A DNA stretch of 64,000 nucleotides from assembly GCA_013146195.2 (NCBI GenBank), contig CM028377.1, forward strand, positions 20,362,796 to 20,426,795, read 5' to 3'. The notes under the pieces are model-generated. The model searched no databases and was not told where the DNA came from. It saw only the letters and a program-made list of their open reading frames with translations. The DNA comes from Codonopsis lanceolata (Eukaryota > Streptophyta > Magnoliopsida > Asterales > Campanulaceae). Both the position numbers and the translations under genes were made by a program. How positions within the stretch are numbered: position 1 is the stretch's first letter; every line of letters starts with the position of its first letter. This document shows positions 58,914-64,000 of this stretch, in pieces.

Positions 58914-58920
58914 ATTTATA
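58914..58920 (-). promoter_or_regulatory. TATA box of F2
   Basis: TATAAATAGAGG on the minus strand, 67-200 bp downstream of four palindromes of the type ACCTTGCGGCCGCAAGGT. Confidence 0.5.
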
Positions 58921-58986
58921 TCATGGAGTTGTAGGGGGATTAGGTCTTTAGCCTGAAGTGAAAATCCAAAAAATCGCGTTATGACT

Positions 58987-59112
58987 ACCTTGCGGCCGCA
59001 AGGTAAGAGGCACCTTGCGTCCGCAAGGTCCTTCATATTCTCGGGGCTTCAAACTCTGACACACTGCCTACCTCGCGGAGGCAAGGTATGATGCACCTTG
59101 CGCCCGCAAGGT
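58987..59112 (-). promoter_or_regulatory. palindrome cluster of F2
   Basis: ACCTTGCGGCCGCAAGGT (58987, perfect 18-bp palindrome), ACCTTGCGTCCGCAAGGT (59012), ACCTCGCGGAGGCAAGGT (59070) and ACCTTGCGCCCGCAAGGT (59095), arranged as two pairs. Confidence 0.6.
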
Positions 59113-60588
59113 GTCCAACCTTGTCTTCTGCCGTTTCTTCTTCAATTTACACTTTGACCCCTTCTTGGAATTTTCACCCAAAAGCCTTATAATTTGTATA
59201 ATTTCACCTAAAGCCTTGAAACTCATGAAATCACTGAAAAACATACATCAGTAGCCAAAAGCCTCGTGGAATCGCTCAATTTAAGTTATAAAAGTATATG
59301 AAATCGACGTATAAAATACATCGATCAGGGCACCAGCCCCATTTCACCGAAAATTCCTCCTTTCCTCCATTGCTTGATCACCATTGAAGGTTTGAAGCTT
59401 CAAATCAAGAGCCAATGAACCATCTACAAATGATTTTAACCCCGGAAACGCGATTTGCTCGGTTTAATTCTTCATATCTCTATTTTTGATAGTTGTTATA
59501 ATTTCTTAGGTTGATTAAATTTGTAAATGTTGAATTGGTTTATGCTTAAATTATTTATGGAATGCAATTATTTTTCTATATTAAATGTAGTGTTTTAATT
59601 TAATTTATCTCTTTATTTAGTACACATTCATGTTGGTCATTATTTTGTGAACTTAATGTTTTTAATTATTTGGCCAATAATTAAATGATTTAAAAATATT
59701 TAGGATCCGCGAGAGCTACCTTTATATTTCAGAGCAATCAATTTAATAGTTGGTGTTTTGTAACACACACCGATAGCCATTGTGAGACTAAGTTTGACAC
59801 GCGATCGAACCACCTTAGCCATTCACGAGGTCAGAGAGGTTAGGGTTGACTATAAGATGCGAGAGCCCGTAGTTAACCAATTTTATTTGTCTCAACTACC
59901 AATATTACTTGTAGAAAAATATAGATAGTTTCTTTTTGCGATGTATTACCCATGCGCTTGGTTATTATTGTGTGCTATTCATGCTTTTAATGGCGTAGCG
60001 AACCATTAGATGATCACTATAATGATAGGATACGAAGCGAAAGCCCTTCCTGTTATTCTGAAAATCACAAAAGTAGTTAGTGTGGCGTGAGACCGAAAGG
60101 AGATTGTGCGTAGATAGTCTTTGGATGCTTGTTTAGACAAGCGGTTATTTCTCCCCTATGTTATGTGTTGCGATGATATGAGCCCGTAGCAAGGTTGAGT
60201 GATAGCTAGATTTGCTATATGTAGAGAAAGCCCGTAGTAAAGAAAATAGCGCGTCCGACTATTAAGACTTGAGTTAAAGAAAAGTAAAAAGATCATTAAA
60301 TTAACATCGGCTAGACTAGAAATATTGCACTCCTATATTTTTATCTTGATTTTTGTTGCCAAAGCACCTCCACAATAGTGTAGATTTAATTACTTTCTAG
60401 ATTGTTTATATTTTTAGATTTTAATTCATTTTCTTTTCACTCAAATATAATTAGTTAGCCTAATTTTGGTACTTAGTTGGAGTTAGAATTGCGTACATTC
60501 CCTGTGGGATCGATAACTCGTACTTAGGTACACTTTATTACTTAATACGGCCGAGTATTCTTGCCCGAGTTGCGTTTTACGCACATCA

Positions 60589-60690
60589 AAATCATCCCAT
60601 GTATCCTTGACATAACTGAAATTGGTAATAAATATGAACATAGAAACTTCAAGAAATTTAAGAATAACTTTTCTAGCTTTGTCATTAAAG
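60589..60690 (-). pseudogene. copia gag (element H), upstream piece
   Basis: Minus-strand frame ending SYVKDTWDD, which joins FQSRCEGPK at 57283 when the solo LTR and one AAATC are removed. This gives the expected copia order (xxKDxWDxLxxxxEGxxxVxxxK). Cut to the right by another LTR near 60695. Confidence 0.7.
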
Positions 60691-60694
60691 TTGG

Positions 60695-63600
60695 TGTTGA
60701 ATCATGCCTAGATTAAAATTTGCTTAAAATCATTATGCTCTTACTTAGATTTTTAGAACTTATAATCTGCTTGATTAAAAAAAAAATTGGTCAGCTTGCA
60801 GTATAATATTGTCAGCTACTTAGAAGCTGCTGACCCACGTTTTTAAGTGTCAACTTCCTTACCTTTTATGCTTAAACATTTCTTGGTACTGACACTTACC
60901 TGTTTTGTGCTATGATGGATCTTACTGCTCTTTATCTTTCACACAGGATTCCTATGATCTTGTAAGAAGATACTTTCGAATTGTGACAGCCCGACCCGGA
61001 CCCCAATGCGAGATCCCGAATCGTGCCGTCCAAATAGTCAATAACACAAGCATGCGCAAGTATGATCATAAAATTCATGTGGCGCAACATCGCATACGAA
61101 TAACAACTCGGCTACACTTGGCCGGAAAAACAACTTAATATAAACAAGTCATCGGCGACGTTACAGTCGGAACCCAACAACTACTCCTACAATTTTAACA
61201 CATGCTTATAAAAACCTCAACGGCCACAACATGCCGGAGACAACAACAACAATAATATTTAAAAGAGCTTTAGCGGAAGAAACTGTAGTGAACCATTAAT
61301 ATATAAACATGCTCGACATATAAGTCGGCATACAAAAGATTATAAGTATTAAGTCATTAAGTTACAACAACAACAAAATCCCCAAAGTCAAGTCTAGATG
61401 ACTTGCTTCCCAACGTCCTTGCCAAAATAAAAGACTAACTATCAAAAGTCCCAAAAGAGCAACCTTGAGCTCACAAGCAACCAAACGTGATATGGCGAAT
61501 CTAGCGTGAACTGTCTCCTCGGCTCGGATCTAAGGAAAACAAAGTAAACAAATAGGGTAAGTCGAAAGACTTAGTAAGTTACTAATAATGCATGTTCATG
61601 TTATAGCATGACATTTATCTCAATTATGGTACATGATCATCATATAGCTCCTGCAATAAACTTTATTATACTGGATCGTGCCACATCGATGCTCGGTGAT
61701 TACATCAACTTTTATCGAGAACCTACTCGATCTAGATAGCAAGCCAATGCAGCACGTATTGATACGGCAAAGGGGCTACTTCCCCATTGCGGCCAACAAT
61801 AGAGGTGTGTGTGAGGTCCCGGGTGCGGCGATCCATAGCGAACACGAATCCCACAATTCGTGAAGGCGATGCATCGTCCCACCCTGACTTAATAAACAAA
61901 CCAAATAATGCCACCTGGACTCAATGTGATGCACAAGTAGATATTTACTTGACTTAAACCAATTAAGGATCGAATTCGACAAGAGCGAACTCGACCGACC
62001 AAGTAGGGTATTAATCTCTACCATAAAACATGTCAAGGCAATTAATTGCTCAAAGCCAATCTTTCATAACAACTTGTTGCAAACAATTAAACCAAGCTCA
62101 TATTTGAGTAACTCAATCAAACGGTGTCCAAACTTTGTAGGGATTGAAATTAGAGTTCAACATGTTCAATTCTTCCCTAGAGTCGACTCCGTTGAGTCTT
62201 TACTCTAAATTCCCAATTTTGGAGAAATTGAAGCTATGTGCTTCATAACCCAACCTAGGCCATTTCTAAGTTCAACTAGGTTATAAATTCACCAAAGCAT
62301 TGCAATGTTATTCATATACATCATAGAGTTCAACTTTGAGGATAGAACACATAACAACTTAACTACATACAATGTAGGCTCAAATTAGGGCATTCTCATA
62401 TAGCACTTGTTCAAGCAACACATGTAATACATGTTTCTAACATGTTCAAAACCTTGAATAGACAAGATGAAAGAGTATTATAAACTTTACTAAGCATAAA
62501 ATCCTTCTAAACATGCTCCTAGCAAGTTCATGCTTTCAAAACACAAGAAGGAGCATAGGAAGCATATATGTGTCCTCATTGACCTCATACATCATAAACT
62601 TTGTTTCCTTAGGGTCAATGAGAACTAAAGAGAAGAAGAAGAGAAGTAACTTACTTGTATACTACACCAAAGAAAGCAAATGGAAAGATTGATCGGTTGG
62701 AAATGTTCTACTCTTCAAGCTCTACTCTTCTATGGTGGTGGCTTGAGCAATGGAAGAAGGGATGAAGGAAGACCAAGAGGAAAGCTTCAAGAAGCCATGG
62801 GAGAAGCTTGAGAGAAATGAAATCCCGTTTTTGGAGAGTGAGGGAGAGAAATGAAGGTCAAAATCTGAAGATATGGCTTATATTGGTCTAGAAATTGAGT
62901 GGGACAAGTGTCATGATGTTGTGGTCTCTTTAAAAATCTGATTTTGTGGTTTAAATGATCAACAAAGCTCTCTAATCCATCCTTATAACTAGTTAGAGAT
63001 GTTAGGACATAAGTGAGGAGGGTTAGGGAGGTTTAAGTGAGGTTTAGAAAAGGTTTGGATAGGGGTTTGGGTATAAAAATCGTCCAACAGCAAAACAGGG
63101 GAAAAATCCCGTAAGTGGATTCTGATGTTGAGGCGGGCGCCTCACCAAAGTCCAGATGGGCTTGGGTTGATTTTGCAATGCTTGGGTTGAGGCGGGCTTT
63201 TGCAATGCTCTCGCTCTTGAGGCGGGCTAGGCGGGCTTGATGCGGCCGCCTCGTCTAGCCCTTGAACTTGGTCTAAACATGTCCTAAATGGTCCCAAACT
63301 CATGGGCAACCATTCTAAGGTCTAACCCAACTCAAAACAAGTCGGAAACACACCCGAACAACATCCGGAACAAGGTAGAACAAGGCTCGAATCATGCGAC
63401 GAATGGTTAACGAATCAAACACCAATCAAACTAGGATAACTTGGACATGGAAAAGGCTTGTTTAAACATGGTTATGACCTGAATACAAAGCCGAGAACTC
63501 AACGAACACTTCGCACGACGAAATAGAAGCAAAACGAGCAACGAGGGAAAAATCGCTAAGGCCAAGACAAAGCAATCGAACCGGCGATTCAACAAGCAAG

Positions 63601-64000
63601 CATACGTGATTCTAAACATGTTAAGAGATTCATGAATGACTTATGAATGATTCTAAAACATTTATAAACTAAGTAAACATGCTCACAATCAACAAGAAAA
63701 CATGAAGGCAAGCACACAATGCACATGCAAGAATCCGGGGTGTTACACGAATTGTTGGCACAATTCAAAAATTCAAATGTGTTTCTAACGGACTGCACTT
63801 TAAGTTCATCTATATATACCCACAGGAACCTCTTGAAGAAAACAACTGAAGCATTCATACTCACTTAAGCAGATTACTCACTTTAAGTGCCTCAGCCTTA
63901 AAACTATATCTAGATAGTCCTTGCTGTTATTCTTTTCTAGTTATTGTTTTAGAAAATCACTGTCTTGTTGTTCCTTACTTCTTTCATATTCATTAAGGTA
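60695..64000 (+). mobile_element. copia-type LTR, plus strand (probable, runs off the window)
   Basis: Pieces 60695-60981 and 63753-64000 are continuous once the nested solo LTR and its CGAAT duplication are removed. Begins TGTTGAATCATGCC; has CTATATATACCC (about 63812) followed by CTTGAAGAAAACAACTGAAG, a promoter-leader combination usual for Sirevirus-like copia LTRs. CACTTAAG motifs recur as in 15.5 kb. The end of the LTR lies beyond the window. Confidence 0.5.
60982..63747 (-). mobile_element. solo gypsy LTR (copy C)
   Basis: On the minus strand starts TGTAACACCCCGG and ends GGGCTGTCACA, 2766 bp, with perfect target duplication CGAAT (60977-60981 and 63748-63752). Alignable throughout with copy A (3828-12092). 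Includes a degenerate palindrome region (63128-63260) with local duplications of TTGAGGCGGGCT, and a TATA-like box (minus) at 62882-62877. No gene. Confidence 0.92.

Larger units (their letters stand above)
58052..59327 (-). mobile_element. solo LTR of the TGAT...ATCA family (copy F2)
   Basis: Perfect 10-bp terminal inverted repeat TGATCGATGT/ACATCGATCA, target duplication GGGCA (58047-58051 and 59328-59332), 1276 bp. Homologous to 48750-50088 on the opposite strand. TATA box TATAAAT (minus) at 58920-58914 and four palindromic motifs at 58987-59112. Confidence 0.9.
57284..60588. mobile_element. solo LTR (copy G) with a nested solo LTR
   Basis: Starts TGATGAGCCCAAG and ends GCACATCA, with target duplication AAATC (57279-57283 and 60589-60593). 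Net length without the nested insertion is about 2.0 kb. Near the end is TCCCTGTGGGATCGATAACT, related to the CCCTGCGGTTCGACCC end of the F family. A 90-codon frame at 57641-57913 is GC-rich but has no gene signature. Confidence 0.85.

Overview
The window looks like a repeat-dense, probably pericentromeric or otherwise heterochromatic stretch of a plant nuclear genome, most likely a eudicot. I find no intact host gene and no tRNA or rRNA gene. What can be recognised is transposable-element sequence: Ty1/copia and Ty3/gypsy LTR retrotransposons of several lineages, a CACTA DNA transposon, a Helitron-type element, tandem repeats and microsatellites. Nearly every long reading frame is a decayed gag, integrase, RNase H or element-associated plant gene. 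Species cannot be determined from the sequence alone.

The layout is a nest. (1) A copia element (LTR end at 1104, Met-tRNA primer site 1105-1116, gag from 1166) is cut inside gag at about 1718 and its gag resumes at 26971. The 25 kb between is a minus-strand Tat-like gypsy element (LTRs 1719-3246 and 25295-26970, primer site 25275-25294). That element is itself filled with a truncated chromovirus-like gypsy copy (3247-12092), a 5.4 kb CACTA element inside the LTR of that copy (5485-10928), a copia-type LTR (about 15.3-16.8 kb), a Helitron (17123-18351) and a 4.7 kb solo LTR (18514-23261). (2) At 27170 the same copia gag is hit by a second Tat-like element, also minus strand. It has a left LTR (27170-28450), a dimeric tandem array (28681-29945), decayed intron-bearing plant mobile domain and DUF7745-like genes on the opposite strand (30549-35800), integrase (48744-47338) and RNase H (50436-50094), with the reverse transcriptase deleted. 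A complete but pol-less gypsy element (35913-46601, 5-bp target duplication GTTGA) sits in it, and a 1.3 kb solo LTR (48750-50088) splits its RNase H. (3) From about 50.9 kb a minus-strand copia element with gag but no recognisable pol runs to about 60.7 kb. Its gag is split by a solo LTR (57284-60588) that carries another solo LTR (58052-59327). (4) The window ends in a plus-strand copia-type LTR split by a solo gypsy LTR (60982-63747).

Target-site duplications or exactly rejoined reading frames support most nesting steps. The most unusual observation is a shared promoter architecture. In at least three unrelated LTR families (Tat-like, chromovirus-like, and the TGAT...ATCA family), two to four GC-rich perfect or near-perfect palindromes sit 50-330 bp upstream of a TATA box, with different palindrome sequences in each family or subfamily. 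Also notable are a 535-codon DUF7745-like frame with seven nonsense codons but no frameshift, a plant mobile domain pseudogene with introns on the antisense strand of its retroelement, a gag-only gypsy element whose LTRs make up three quarters of its length, and a CACTA element with a 152-bp internal satellite array.
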